DNA from: Archangium violaceum
GTDB lineage: Bacteria; Myxococcota; Myxococcia; Myxococcales; Myxococcaceae
NCBI RefSeq assembly: GCF_016887565.1
Contig: NZ_CP069396.1
Coordinates: 12,444,001-12,508,000, forward strand
Reading direction: 5' to 3'
Length of the DNA stretch: 64,000 nt
Shown piece after piece: positions 50,135 to 58,901 of the stretch (the stretch's first letter is position 1; the number at the start of each line of letters is the position of its first letter). The position numbers and the translations under genes are program-made. The notes beneath the pieces are model-generated. The model had not been told where the DNA came from, ran no database searches, and saw nothing but the letters and a program-made list of their open reading frames with translations.

Positions 50135-51430
50135 ATGCTCCAGGGCATGGGTGCACCGAACCGAAGAACGGGTTGGATTCTCGCCGCTCTGCTGGCGGTA
50201 GGCGCGGGCGCGGCGGTCACCACCTTCGTCGTGGGAGCCTCGCGGTCATCACCCGACCCGGCGCCTGGAACCATGCCCGCGGGTGAGCCAGGGCCCAGCG
50301 CCGCGGCCAGCGCCCGTGAGCAGGTGTTCATCTCCGGGTCGATGGTCAACCTGCGGGAGACGGCCTCCACGACGGCCACGGTGGTCAAGCAGGTGCCCAT
50401 TGGGACCGGATGCGTCGTCGAGGAGAAGGCCGTCTCCGGCTGGTGGCGCATCGACTGCGGTGACAGCCAGGGCTGGACGAAAGCCGAGCTGCTATCGGCC
50501 GAGCGCCCCACGCTCGAGCTACTCCTGACCCTGGCCGGGGACTCGACGCGGCCCGTGAAGGAGCGCTTCGACGCGGCGCTGCGAGCCACGGCGCTCGACC
50601 CTGAGCACGCCGAGGCCAGGAACCTGCTCTGGAGTCTGTTCGCGGAGCAGGAGCAGACCCAGCTCGAGAGCCTCCTCGCCAGGGAACCCGGTCGGCGCCC
50701 GCTGGTCCACGCCTCCGTGACGTGTGAAGGCGAGGGCTCGACGGAGACCTGTCTCCAGGTGGTGCTCGAGCCGCCGCGTACACGGGTCTTGCGGCGTCAC
50801 CTCGTAGTCCACCAGAGCGAGCGCTTGGGGAAAGGCGTGTTCGTGAGCACGGCCCTCGAAAGCACGACGCCGCCGCAGTTCTGGGTCCGCACGGGGACGT
50901 ACGAGGGTGACCCGACGGCTCTCGACCTCCAAGTCCTCGCGCAGAGCCGTTATGTCCCTTCCGACACCTTGAGGAACGCGCTGGAGAAGTCTTCGGAGGC
51001 CCACGAGGCCATGATGATTCCGAGCAGCATCGGGGTGCTCACACCGGAGGAGTTGCAGCTCGCCTCGCAGCTGGAGGGATCGTGGATCGGCCTGACGCAG
51101 CAATCGGGGGGGCTCGTCATCAAGCACGGGTGTGACGGGTCCGCGGATAAGATCAATGTCCGGATGCTCGGGGAGCAGGTCCAGATCGACCTCGATTCCG
51201 GCCCGTATGGCCATGCGCTGGACGTGGCGGGCGTCCAGCGCGCCAGGGATGGCTCGATCACGTTCAGGGCCTTGACTGGGGACACGCTCACGTACACGAG
51301 CAGGCGCGACGGCACGCACGTGTCGAACTGGGCCTTCCCGGAGCACGCCGTGTTCAACGGCCCCTTCGTAGACGCCGATCATCAGGACATCTTCCCCGTC
51401 GTCGAGGAGACCGGCTGCGACTCCCAGTAG
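50135..51430 (+). CDS. Membrane-anchored SH3b-domain protein
   Basis: A 431-residue protein. One N-terminal membrane helix (WILAALLAVGAGAAVTTFVV) is followed by a Pro/Ala linker and a bacterial SH3 domain (about 65-120: MVNLRETASTTATVVKQVP, WWRIDCGDSQGWTKAELL), which commonly binds cell-wall peptides. A helical segment with TPR-like character (RFDAALRATALDPEHAEARN) and a long C-terminal beta-rich domain (SWIGLTQQSGGLVIKHGC, AVFNGPFVDADHQDIFPV) with two cysteines follow. The start at 50135 has GGAG 8 bp upstream; an ATG at 50147 is also possible. Function unknown. Confidence 0.75.
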   Translation: MLQGMGAPNRRTGWILAALLAVGAGAAVTTFVVGASRSSPDPAPGTMPAGEPGPSAAASAREQVFISGSMVNLRETASTTATVVKQVPIGTGCVVEEKAVSGWWRIDCGDSQGWTKAELLSAERPTLELLLTLAGDSTRPVKERFDAALRATALDPEHAEARNLLWSLFAEQEQTQLESLLAREPGRRPLVHASVTCEGEGSTETCLQVVLEPPRTRVLRRHLVVHQSERLGKGVFVSTALESTTPPQFWVRTGTYEGDPTALDLQVLAQSRYVPSDTLRNALEKSSEAHEAMMIPSSIGVLTPEELQLASQLEGSWIGLTQQSGGLVIKHGCDGSADKINVRMLGEQVQIDLDSGPYGHALDVAGVQRARDGSITFRALTGDTLTYTSRRDGTHVSNWAFPEHAVFNGPFVDADHQDIFPVVEETGCDSQ

Positions 51431-51528
51431 CGCGTCGCCCCCAGGCGGCCACTCCTGCTCGCGCCGGGCGTCTCGGGACTTGGGCTCGCCGTGAGGCAGG
51501 ACGTCCGCGCGCTGCTCGCGCATGCGCG

Positions 51529-51618
51529 CTGACGAGCCGCCACTACCGCCCCGTGTCCTTCCAGGGCCAGCCTGTCAGTGCTTCCTACACCTTCCACGTC
51601 AGGCTCGAGCTGCCCTGA
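51529..51618 (+). pseudogene. C-terminal remnant of a TonB-family protein
   Basis: 30 codons (RHYRPVSFQGQPVSASYTFH, then VRLELP and stop) match the end of TonB-type energy transducers (WRYRP..FQGKPV...Y.F.V). Nothing upstream in frame continues the homology. Confidence 0.6.
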
Positions 51619-51652
51619 CGCGGGTCTGGCATCGCGTCTCTACAGTCCTGGA

Positions 51653-51765
51653 TCAGTGGCAGAGCCCGTTCCAGCGGACGTAGCCGGAGATCCCGACCCA
51701 ACCATCGGGGGCAGAGCTGCCACGAACCCAGTAGTCCCCGTTCGCGCTGAACGGCGTGCTGCGCA
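51653..51765 (-). pseudogene. C-terminal remnant of an SH3b-like protein
   Basis: The minus strand reads NGDYWVRGSSAPDGWVGISG then YVRWNGLCH and stop, the closing strands of a bacterial SH3-like domain. It is cut at 51,765, next to a 17-bp sequence also found at 37596-37612. Confidence 0.55.
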
Positions 51766-51960
51766 TAAGAGGAATGGGGACAATGTCGAGGGCAGCGGGG
51801 GGAGCAGAGAGGCAGAGGAAGGCCGCTGACAGCAACCCACGGGCTGTGAGCCATGCCGGTGCACTCTGCGTGGAGCCCCCTTGGGTACACGCCTGCCTGC
51901 TCCGCCCTTCCTGAGGGGGCGACAGGGGGTGTAGGCCTGTTGGCTCTAGCTGCTCGAGCC

Positions 51961-52259
51961 TCAACACCACGCGGCCTTATGTGGCCCTCGCGCTGGGGCC
52001 AGGCGCGTACCTGCCATGGGCAATCCCAGGTGCTCCAAAATCGCTTACACCCCTCGCGCTTGCTTCACGTACTCCAACACACTCCGCCTGCCTCCACCTC
52101 TCACGCAGGCGAACACGTCGACGTCGAACGTCTTCCTCAGGAGTTCCGCCTGGTCCACTCGCGGCGTCCTCTCCTTCTGCGGCTCCTTTCTGGCCGCGGC
52201 CTCATGCGCCACGCTCGCCTCCCCCGCTCCTGCTGCTTGGGGGAGCATTGCGCGCGTGG
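51961..52259 (-). pseudogene. IS91-type transposase 3' end, fragment D
   Basis: The longest remnant. The minus strand reads RVDQAELLRKTFDVDVFACV, GGGRRSVLEYVKQARGV, a TAA stop, AILEHLGLPMAGTRLAPARG and the AWC-stop end. This is clearly the C-terminus of an IS91/IS801-type transposase, inactive by truncation and a stop. The element's non-coding end continues to about 51,766. Confidence 0.75.
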
Positions 52260-53231
52260 CTATCGCTTGGCGTCTCGCATTCGTCTTCTGTAGTGCCCAG
52301 GTGGTTCGCCAGCCCACGCGCGAAACGCCTTGCTGAACGTCACCTCCGTCTCGTAGCCGACTTGCTCCGCGATCTGGCCAAGCCCGTCGTTGCTCGTGCA
52401 CAGCAGCCCGGCCGCGAGGTGCATCCGCCGGCTGGTGACGTAGGCCATGACGGTCTCGCCAACCAGACGGCGAAAGCGTTGTGCAAAGACCGTTCGTGAG
52501 AGCCCGACCGCACGAGCCAGGCGCTCGACGGTCCAAGGCTCGGCAGCGCGAGCGTGCACGAGCCCCAGGGCGCGTCCAATGGAAGGGTCGAGGAACCCCC
52601 GCAGCCACCCGCTCGAGGGACCATCCTGCACCGAGGCGATGTGCGCCCTCACCGCCTGCACGAAGAGAATGTCGGCGACACGCTCCGCGACGGTCGACGC
52701 ACCTGGGGCCTCGGAGAACGCCTCGTCGATGAGGAGGCGCAGGGCGTTCTCAAGCCACGACGAGCCTCGACCGTGCTCGCCAGCGACGCGGAGCAGCGGA
52801 GGAAGCGCCTCGAGGACGGGGTTTCGACGTGGGTCTCGAAACGCGAACACGCCCGAAATCACCCGAACGACCTCACCTTTGGCCGAGCCGAACCGGATGA
52901 CGACGGGACGGCCGACCCGCTTTCCCGGCGCCCACGTCTCCACGACTCCGTTTTGCAGCAGAACCGACTTGAACGGTGTCACCGGGGCAGATGCCGAGGA
53001 CGACAGGGTGTGAGCGTCGCCATGGGGGAGGACGACCAGGTCGCCGGCTGTGAGCTCGGTCGGCTTCTTGTGTTCCATTCGCAGCAGGCAGCGCCCTTCG
53101 ATGACCACATGAAAGGGCGCGCCCCCCTCGAGCCCGTCCTTCCGCAGGCCCCATGGAGCGTGAAGCTCGAAGACACTCAAGACCGTGCTCTCGAGTCGCA
53201 GGTCGCGGAGGATATCGCTGAGAAGGTCCAC
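52260..53231 (-). CDS. AraC-family transcriptional regulator (cupin_6 type)
   Basis: A 323-residue regulator. The start is taken at GTG 53231 (VDLLSDILRDLRLESTVLSV), which matches the usual opening of cupin_6 AraC proteins. The N-terminal cupin (PFHVVIEGRCLLRM, LTAGDLVVLPHGDAHTL) is the sensor. The C-terminal tandem helix-turn-helix (WTVERLARAVGLSRTVFAQR, LGQIAEQVGYETEVTFSKAF) binds DNA and ends GEPPGHYRRR. It is divergent from a short-chain dehydrogenase, the usual regulated partner of this class. Its 3' end directly abuts the IS91-type fragment D but the gene looks complete. Confidence 0.9.
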   Translation of the reverse strand: MDLLSDILRDLRLESTVLSVFELHAPWGLRKDGLEGGAPFHVVIEGRCLLRMEHKKPTELTAGDLVVLPHGDAHTLSSSASAPVTPFKSVLLQNGVVETWAPGKRVGRPVVIRFGSAKGEVVRVISGVFAFRDPRRNPVLEALPPLLRVAGEHGRGSSWLENALRLLIDEAFSEAPGASTVAERVADILFVQAVRAHIASVQDGPSSGWLRGFLDPSIGRALGLVHARAAEPWTVERLARAVGLSRTVFAQRFRRLVGETVMAYVTSRRMHLAAGLLCTSNDGLGQIAEQVGYETEVTFSKAFRAWAGEPPGHYRRRMRDAKR

Positions 53232-53361
53232 GCTCCGTACGATGGGCGAAGAAATCGCTCGTCGCAAGCATTCCTCGTCCCGATCGCGGCCGCTACAAGG
53301 GAGGGGCGGTGCTCGACGCGCGACAGGCGCGCGCCGGAGCTCACGCAAGGACAAGGCAGAA

Positions 53362-54105
53362 ATGGGCAGCGAGCAGAGAAGAGGCGTGCTGATCACAGGC
53401 GGCGGGTCAGGGATCGGACTGGCAATGGCCGTGGAATTTCTGAAGCTCGGATACGACGTCGCGATCTGCGGACGAGATCCCGAGAGATTGGCCGCCGCAA
53501 AGGCGAAGCATCCGGGCCTTCGCACGATGCAGGCTGATGTTGCGCGCTCCGAGGAGCATGCGAGGTTGGCTACGTGGCTCGCGACCCACGTGCCGCATCT
53601 CAGCGTGCTCGTGAACAACGCTGGCATCATGCACGCTTCAGACTTCCGCGGAAGCGTGAGGCTCAGCGAAATTCGGTCCGAGCTCGACACGAACCTGCTC
53701 GCTCCCATTGCGCTGACTGCCGCGTTGCTCCCGATGCTCGCTCGCAACGACAAGCCCACGGTCGTCAACGTGACTTCCGGTCTCGCCTTCTGCCCCTCGG
53801 CGGAGTTTCCCGTGTACTGCGCAACGAAGGCCGCGCTGCACTCCTTCACCCTCAGCCTGCGGCATCAACTGACGGGACGGGTCCGTGTGGTTGAGATCGC
53901 GCCGCCCATCGTCGCGACCGGACTTGACAAGAGGAATCAGGATCGGCGTCCCGCTGAGGGAGCTGGGCCGCCCGTCCTCTCCGCCGAGACCTTCGCGAGC
54001 GAGGCGGTGGAGCGCCTCGAACAAGGCGAAGCCGAGATCGTCATCGGTGTTGCGAACGGGCTGAGGCAGCGCGGCGAGGCGTTGTTTGCCGACATGAACC
54101 CGTAG
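53362..54105 (+). CDS. Short-chain dehydrogenase/reductase
   Basis: A 247-residue NAD(P)-dependent oxidoreductase. Motifs in order: the nucleotide-binding TGGGSGIG (near residue 13), VLVNNAGIMHAS, and the catalytic YxxxK in VYCATKAALHSF, with a preceding Ser in VNVTSGLAF. A cofactor-binding Asp or Arg in ICGRDPERL suggests NADP. The layout and length resemble DltE-like reductases. The substrate is unknown. The divergent AraC gene (130 bp between starts) is the likely regulator. Confidence 0.93.
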   Translation: MGSEQRRGVLITGGGSGIGLAMAVEFLKLGYDVAICGRDPERLAAAKAKHPGLRTMQADVARSEEHARLATWLATHVPHLSVLVNNAGIMHASDFRGSVRLSEIRSELDTNLLAPIALTAALLPMLARNDKPTVVNVTSGLAFCPSAEFPVYCATKAALHSFTLSLRHQLTGRVRVVEIAPPIVATGLDKRNQDRRPAEGAGPPVLSAETFASEAVERLEQGEAEIVIGVANGLRQRGEALFADMNP

Positions 54106-54288
54106 GTACAGGACCGTGAAGCCCGAGAAGAAGTATCGTAAGTTCTCGCCGCGCCCCGTCGTGATCCGCGCCGGCGCGCGTAGTAACGCTATAGCTGCCC
54201 TCGCCCGCCGCGTGAGCTTGGGGCCAGGACAAGCAAAGCACGGGTGCGCGGGTAGCTCACCGCCAGACGAGAAAGGTGTGGGGTAGGA
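54106..54288. other. Short gap with a possible small frame
   Basis: A plus-strand frame from GTG 54117 (VKPEKKYRKFSPRPVVIRAG) runs about 55 codons without a recognised family or ribosome-binding site. Not supported as a gene. Confidence 0.3.
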
Positions 54289-54555
54289 CTACGCCTTGCG
54301 TACTGGGTAGCGCAGGTGTGTAACGCCGACGCCCGGGATCACCGTCGGGTTGCCAAGGACGACTGGCGTGCCGGCGAGGTGGTCAAAGAGTCGAACTCCG
54401 GAGCCAAGAAGAACCGCCGCGATGTCGACGTGGATTTCGTCGAGGAGGCCAGCATTCAGGCACTGCTGGATGGTGTCAGCGCCGTGGACCCCAACGGACT
54501 TCCCGGCGGCGGCGGCTTTGGCCTGGTTCACGGCGCTTTCGATGCCGTCGGTCAC
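54289..54555 (-). pseudogene. C-terminal fragment of a dihydrofolate reductase-like (RibD-C) protein
   Basis: 88 codons (GKSVGVHGADTIQQCLNAGL, LDEIHVDIAAVLLGSGVRLF, THLRYPV and end) match the C-terminal half of RibD-C/DHFR-family proteins. Just upstream, in frame, is a TAG stop, and the DNA there belongs to a different gene on the other strand, so the N-terminal half is lost. Confidence 0.75.
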
Positions 54556-54922
54556 GAAGTGGACAGGCTACACCAACGCGTCGTGGACGCTGAAGGTGGA
54601 CCTCACCTCCGGGTATGTCTGCCGGCTGCTCAACCACATGGCGCGGCACGGCGACACGACCTGCACGCCGCGCCACGATCCCACGGTCGAGGAGCAGCCG
54701 TTCCTCGACTTCTCGTCGGGCTACGTCCAGCGGGCGCTCGACCCGATGCCGAAGCAGGGCTCGAAGCGGCCGTGGCGGCTCTACCAGAACTACGTGCTCG
54801 ACCTGTTCACGCTGCGCTTCGGCAAGGTCGATGATGGCACGATGGAGTGCTCGCGCGCGCCGAAGCCGGCGACGACCGCGGCGCCCCAGCGCGAGGCGAC
54901 CAGGACGTTCGAGGCCGCCTGA
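54556..54922 (+). pseudogene. C-terminal fragment of a flavin-containing monooxygenase
   Basis: About 120 codons (GYTNASWTLKVDLTSGYVCR, PFLDFSSGYVQRALDPMPKQ, SKRPWRLYQNYVLDLFTLRF) match the end of FMO/Baeyer-Villiger-type monooxygenases. The FAD- and NADPH-binding parts are missing. The fragment starts back to back with the DHFR-like fragment, so a single breakpoint near 54,556 removed the front of both. Confidence 0.8.
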
Positions 54923-55023
54923 CCCGCGGCCGTGGTCTCCACGACTCTCGAATGGCTTTGCCCATCCGCCCCCGACCTTCCCGGGGTAAGGTCCGAACTC
55001 GTTCTGACAGAGGAGAAAACCCC

Positions 55024-58023
55024 TTGCGCTTTCCCGTCGTAGCAGCGCTGCTCACCCTCGTGGCGTGCTCCCGCACCATCGAGGGGCCGACCCCGACCGT
55101 CTCCGGAGCCACCAACCCCCGGCAGCCCGGCCTCCAGCCCGCCCGCGTCTGCAACGCGCAGGGAGGCACCACCGGCTGGCGTGTGTCGCTGGCCGGCAGC
55201 GGCTTCGCCCCCATGCCCCAGGACGTCCTCATGGACTCGCCCCGGGTAGGCATGCCCGAGGTGACGCTCCGGGGCCCAGCCACCGCCACGCTCTCCCGCG
55301 AGCGCGTCTTCTTCGTGAGCGCCAACCAGCTCGACCTGGACGTGCCCACACGTGACTCCTCGCCCGCCCAGGAGCTCGCACCCGGCAGCTACACCGTGGA
55401 GGTGAAGAACCCGAGCGGCACCACCGGTCAGCTCGCCGAGGCCCTGCTCGTGGTGCCCCCACCCTCGCTCCTCAGCGTGAGCGCGCCCTCGGGCTTCATC
55501 CAGACGGCCCCCACCCCGCTGGAGCTCGTGGGCACGGGCTTCCGCACGGGCGAGGTGCCCACCGTGGTCATCCGCGGCACCGGCCTCCCCGAGGTGACGC
55601 TCACCGACGTGACGGTGGCCTCCGACACCCGGCTCACGGCGAACCTTCCCGCCAACACCGCCGCGGGCACCTACGATGTGGTCGTGACCAACCCCGAGGG
55701 CTGCGCCTTCACCCTCACCCAGGGGCTCGTCATCAGCTACGTCCGCCTGGGCACCCTCACCATCGACCCGCGCTTCGGCTGGCAGAGACAGAACCAGACC
55801 ATCACCCTCTTCAACGCGCCCACCGGTGACCAGAAGAGCTTCTCCGGCGGTTCGCCGGAAATCTTCATCGTGGCGAAGCTGAAGGCGGACCCCTCGAAGC
55901 AGGTGGAGATTCCCCTGCGGCGCGAGGCCTTCGTCAACGGCAACACCGTCACCGCGGTGGTGCCCACCTGCTCGGGCAACGCGGCGCTGCCCCTCACCGA
56001 CCCCGAGTGCCCCAACGGCATCGTCCCCGGCGGCCCCTACGCGGTGCGCGTGAAGGACCCGAGCGGCGCCACCGGCTCCGTGTCCGCGGAGAACGGCTTC
56101 ACCGTGCTGGTGGACCCGGTGCCCGCCATCTCCTCCATCGCGCCGAGCGCCATCACCACCAACGGCCTGACCGACCCCGCCAACCCGCTGGTGGTGAAGG
56201 GCAGCAACTTCGGCGCCAACGCCAAGGTGCAGCTCCTCCTCAAGCCCATCGGCAGCCAGAACATCCGCGCGTGCGACCTCACCGCCACCGGCACGCCGAG
56301 TGACACCGAGCTGCGCGCGCTCGTCACCAACGTGGCCGCGGACAAGTGCGTCGAGTACACCCCCATCGGCACCCAGATGGAGGCCACCGAAGGCTTCAGC
56401 CTCTCCGAGGGCCTCTACGTGGTGCGCGTGCAGAACACCGCCAACCCGGCCTACGCCAACTACTCGGGTCTCATCGTCACCAACCCCTCCGCCAACCCGA
56501 CGAACGAGGCGAGCAAGGTCGCGCCCCTCACGACGAAGCTGACCGGACCGCGCGCCAACTTCCCCCTCGTGGTCGCCACGGATGACCTCGGCCAGCCGTA
56601 CCTGTACGCGCTGGGCGGCACCAACGGCACCACCCCCCTCGCCTCCGTCGAGGTGGCCCCCGTCACGCTCTTCGGTGAGCTCGGCGGCCAGTGCACCGGG
56701 AGCACCTGCACCTTCCGCACGCTCGAGCGCTCACCGCTGGGCGCGGGCGCGGCCCCGGAGCCCCGGTACGGCCACACCGCCGTCGTGCGCACCGTCCCCG
56801 GAGATACCTCCTACCTCGTCGTCATCGGCGGCATCCGGGCCAATGGCTCGACGATGAACACCGTGGAGCGCGCCCAGGTCCTCAAGGTGGCGGACGCCCC
56901 CGCGCTCCTGCCGCCCACCCCGGGCACGGGCGGCAGCCTGCCCGCGGGCACCTTCTACTACCGCGTGTCGGCCCTCCGCGCCGCCGATGACCCCAAGAAT
57001 CCCGGCGGAGAGACGCTGCCCTCGGACGAGTACCCGGTGACGATCGACGCCGCGGGCGGGGGCTCCACCACGCTCGCCTGGCCCTGCATCCCCGGTGCCG
57101 CGAGCTACCGCGTCTACCGCACCGTGGGCGCCAACGCGGTCTCGGGCAGCGAGCTGCTGCTCGACGAGGCACCCGCCGCGGCCTGCACGGGCTCGCCCCT
57201 GCCCGAGGTGAGCTACACCGACAATGGCTCGAAGACGCCCGCGGGCGCTGCGCCGCTGCCTCCCGGAGCCCTCGGCAAGTGGGTCGGCGCGGGCTCCCTG
57301 TACCAGGGGCGCGGCAACACCGCCGCCCGGCTCGTGGACGACACCGTGTACGTGGTCGGCGGCTTCTGCTCCCCGGCGGGCACCCGCTGCCCCAGCACCG
57401 GCGCGAACCTGTCGAGCTTCGAGAATGCCACCTTCGCCGCCAACACCGCGGACCTGGGCGACTTCGGACCCCTGGGCCAGCTCTCCCGCGCGCGCCAGCG
57501 GCACTCGCTCGCCGTCGCCAGCTCGGTCACCGCCCCCCAGGCCTTCACCCCCACCGCGCCGGACAACAGCCAGGACGCCTGGCTCATCGTGGTGGGAGGC
57601 GACACGGGCGGCGCTCCGCTCACGGGTACCGGCGTCATCGAGACGGCCCAGGTGAAGATGGCGGGGTGGCCCAGCCCCGCTCCCACCTTCTTCACCCAGG
57701 CCACCTACAACACCGCCAGCACGCACGGAGGCTGGACCGAGGTCGTGGCCAACTACCTCTTCCAGGCGGGCGCCACGGGCGGCACGGGCTTCGCCTTCCG
57801 CTCCAACCTCGTCTGCGGCAAGACAGGAACAGAGCCCGCGAAGTGCACGGGTGACACCAGCTTCGACGGCACCCTCAACGCCACCTCGGTGTCCTACCTG
57901 AGCGGCGGCCCGCGCTACCTCTCCGGCAACGTCCTCTTCCGCGCCTTCGTCTACGCCGCGGGCGGCTTCCCCAATGACGCGGGCGGCACGCCCACCGACA
58001 CCGTCGAGCGACTCGTCTACTAG
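55024..58023 (+). CDS. Large lipoprotein with IPT/TIG and Kelch-like repeats
   Basis: A 999-residue lipoprotein. The start is a TTG at 55024 (reading MRFPVVAALLTLVAC, Cys15) with AGAGGAGAAA just upstream. Several IPT/TIG domains follow (FIQTAPTPLELVGTGFRTGE, PAISSIAPSAITTNGLTDPA, NPLVVKGSNFGANAKVQLLL). The second half has Kelch-like repeats (GGTNGTTPLASVEVAPVTLF, RYGHTAVVRTVPGDTSYLVV, VVGGFCSPAGTRCPS, ARQRHSLAVASSV). This combination is characteristic of exported Kelch proteins of myxobacteria. It probably sits on the outer membrane, facing either side. A small beta-barrel gene follows after 20 bp. Confidence 0.85.
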   Translation: MRFPVVAALLTLVACSRTIEGPTPTVSGATNPRQPGLQPARVCNAQGGTTGWRVSLAGSGFAPMPQDVLMDSPRVGMPEVTLRGPATATLSRERVFFVSANQLDLDVPTRDSSPAQELAPGSYTVEVKNPSGTTGQLAEALLVVPPPSLLSVSAPSGFIQTAPTPLELVGTGFRTGEVPTVVIRGTGLPEVTLTDVTVASDTRLTANLPANTAAGTYDVVVTNPEGCAFTLTQGLVISYVRLGTLTIDPRFGWQRQNQTITLFNAPTGDQKSFSGGSPEIFIVAKLKADPSKQVEIPLRREAFVNGNTVTAVVPTCSGNAALPLTDPECPNGIVPGGPYAVRVKDPSGATGSVSAENGFTVLVDPVPAISSIAPSAITTNGLTDPANPLVVKGSNFGANAKVQLLLKPIGSQNIRACDLTATGTPSDTELRALVTNVAADKCVEYTPIGTQMEATEGFSLSEGLYVVRVQNTANPAYANYSGLIVTNPSANPTNEASKVAPLTTKLTGPRANFPLVVATDDLGQPYLYALGGTNGTTPLASVEVAPVTLFGELGGQCTGSTCTFRTLERSPLGAGAAPEPRYGHTAVVRTVPGDTSYLVVIGGIRANGSTMNTVERAQVLKVADAPALLPPTPGTGGSLPAGTFYYRVSALRAADDPKNPGGETLPSDEYPVTIDAAGGGSTTLAWPCIPGAASYRVYRTVGANAVSGSELLLDEAPAAACTGSPLPEVSYTDNGSKTPAGAAPLPPGALGKWVGAGSLYQGRGNTAARLVDDTVYVVGGFCSPAGTRCPSTGANLSSFENATFAANTADLGDFGPLGQLSRARQRHSLAVASSVTAPQAFTPTAPDNSQDAWLIVVGGDTGGAPLTGTGVIETAQVKMAGWPSPAPTFFTQATYNTASTHGGWTEVVANYLFQAGATGGTGFAFRSNLVCGKTGTEPAKCTGDTSFDGTLNATSVSYLSGGPRYLSGNVLFRAFVYAAGGFPNDAGGTPTDTVERLVY

Positions 58024-58043
58024 GCACCCGGGAGCACACCACC

Positions 58044-58688
58044 ATGAACGCCTTTCCCCTCCTCATCCTCCTGGCGCTCGCCCAGACGCCCGCGCCCTCG
58101 AAGACGACCCCCACGCCCACCCAGGAGACCGCCGCCGCGGCCGCCCAGGAGCCCGGAGGCCGCATCCTCCTGGCTCCCAAGCTGGGCTTCTTCAAGACGA
58201 CCACCCCGCTCAGCGGCGCCTTCTTCCTCGGCGCCGAGGCGGGCTACCTCACCCCGCTGCTGGGCAACCGCCTGGCCATCGTCGCCGAGTTCAACTTCCA
58301 CCAGCCGCAGGTCAGCGGCACGCTCGGCGACCCGCAGCTCCCGGCGGACGCCCCCTACACGCTCACCGAGCGCGAGATGGCCATCCTGCTGTCCGCCGTC
58401 TACCGCTTCGAGGGAACCCTCCTCGAGGGCACCCTCACCCCCTACGTGGGCGCCGGCCCCGGCCTCTACCTGCACCGCGCGGAGACCGAGGCCTTCGGCG
58501 GCACGTACACCGAGTCCGAGGCCACCGTGGGCTTCCAGCTCCTCGGCGGCGCCGAGTACAAGCTCGGCCCCGGCGGCATCTTCGCCGAGGTCCACTACCA
58601 CTTCACCCGCGTGGACTTCCTGACCACCGGTGACGTCAACCTCGGCGGCTTCCTCGCCGCGGGCGTGGGCTACCGGCTGCACCTCTGA
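58044..58688 (+). CDS. Outer-membrane beta-barrel protein
   Basis: A 214-residue protein. A signal peptide (MNAFPLLILLALAQTPAP) and a low-complexity Thr/Ala/Pro linker lead into about eight amphipathic strands (RILLAPKLGFFKTTTPLSGA, LAIVAEFNFHQPQ, GTLTPYVGAGPGLYLHRAET, GGIFAEVHYHFTRVDF), ending GVGYRLHL with a hydrophobic last residue. The size fits an 8-stranded OmpA/OmpW-like barrel. Co-transcribed with the Kelch lipoprotein, it may anchor or export it. Confidence 0.85.
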   Translation: MNAFPLLILLALAQTPAPSKTTPTPTQETAAAAAQEPGGRILLAPKLGFFKTTTPLSGAFFLGAEAGYLTPLLGNRLAIVAEFNFHQPQVSGTLGDPQLPADAPYTLTEREMAILLSAVYRFEGTLLEGTLTPYVGAGPGLYLHRAETEAFGGTYTESEATVGFQLLGGAEYKLGPGGIFAEVHYHFTRVDFLTTGDVNLGGFLAAGVGYRLHL

Positions 58689-58901
58689 GCCCACCTCCAA
58701 GCCCATGGGACGCTGGAGGGCCCAGGCCACGCGCCGAGGTCCCCCAGCCCCCGGGCTCCCGAATCAGACGGGTGAGCTGGCCGCGCGTCAGCCGTGCCGC
58801 CCCCAGGTGGCGAGGTTGCCGCGGCGCACGTCGTGCTTAGGGTTGTCGCACCGTACGCCAGTTCTGGTGCCCAGCCCGTGGCCGGTCGGCGGGCGCATTA
58901 C
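58689..58901. other. Intergenic region upstream of the kinase giant
   Basis: 213 bp between same-strand genes. No gene and no clear hairpin terminator are visible; the promoter of the kinase gene is expected here. Confidence 0.4.
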
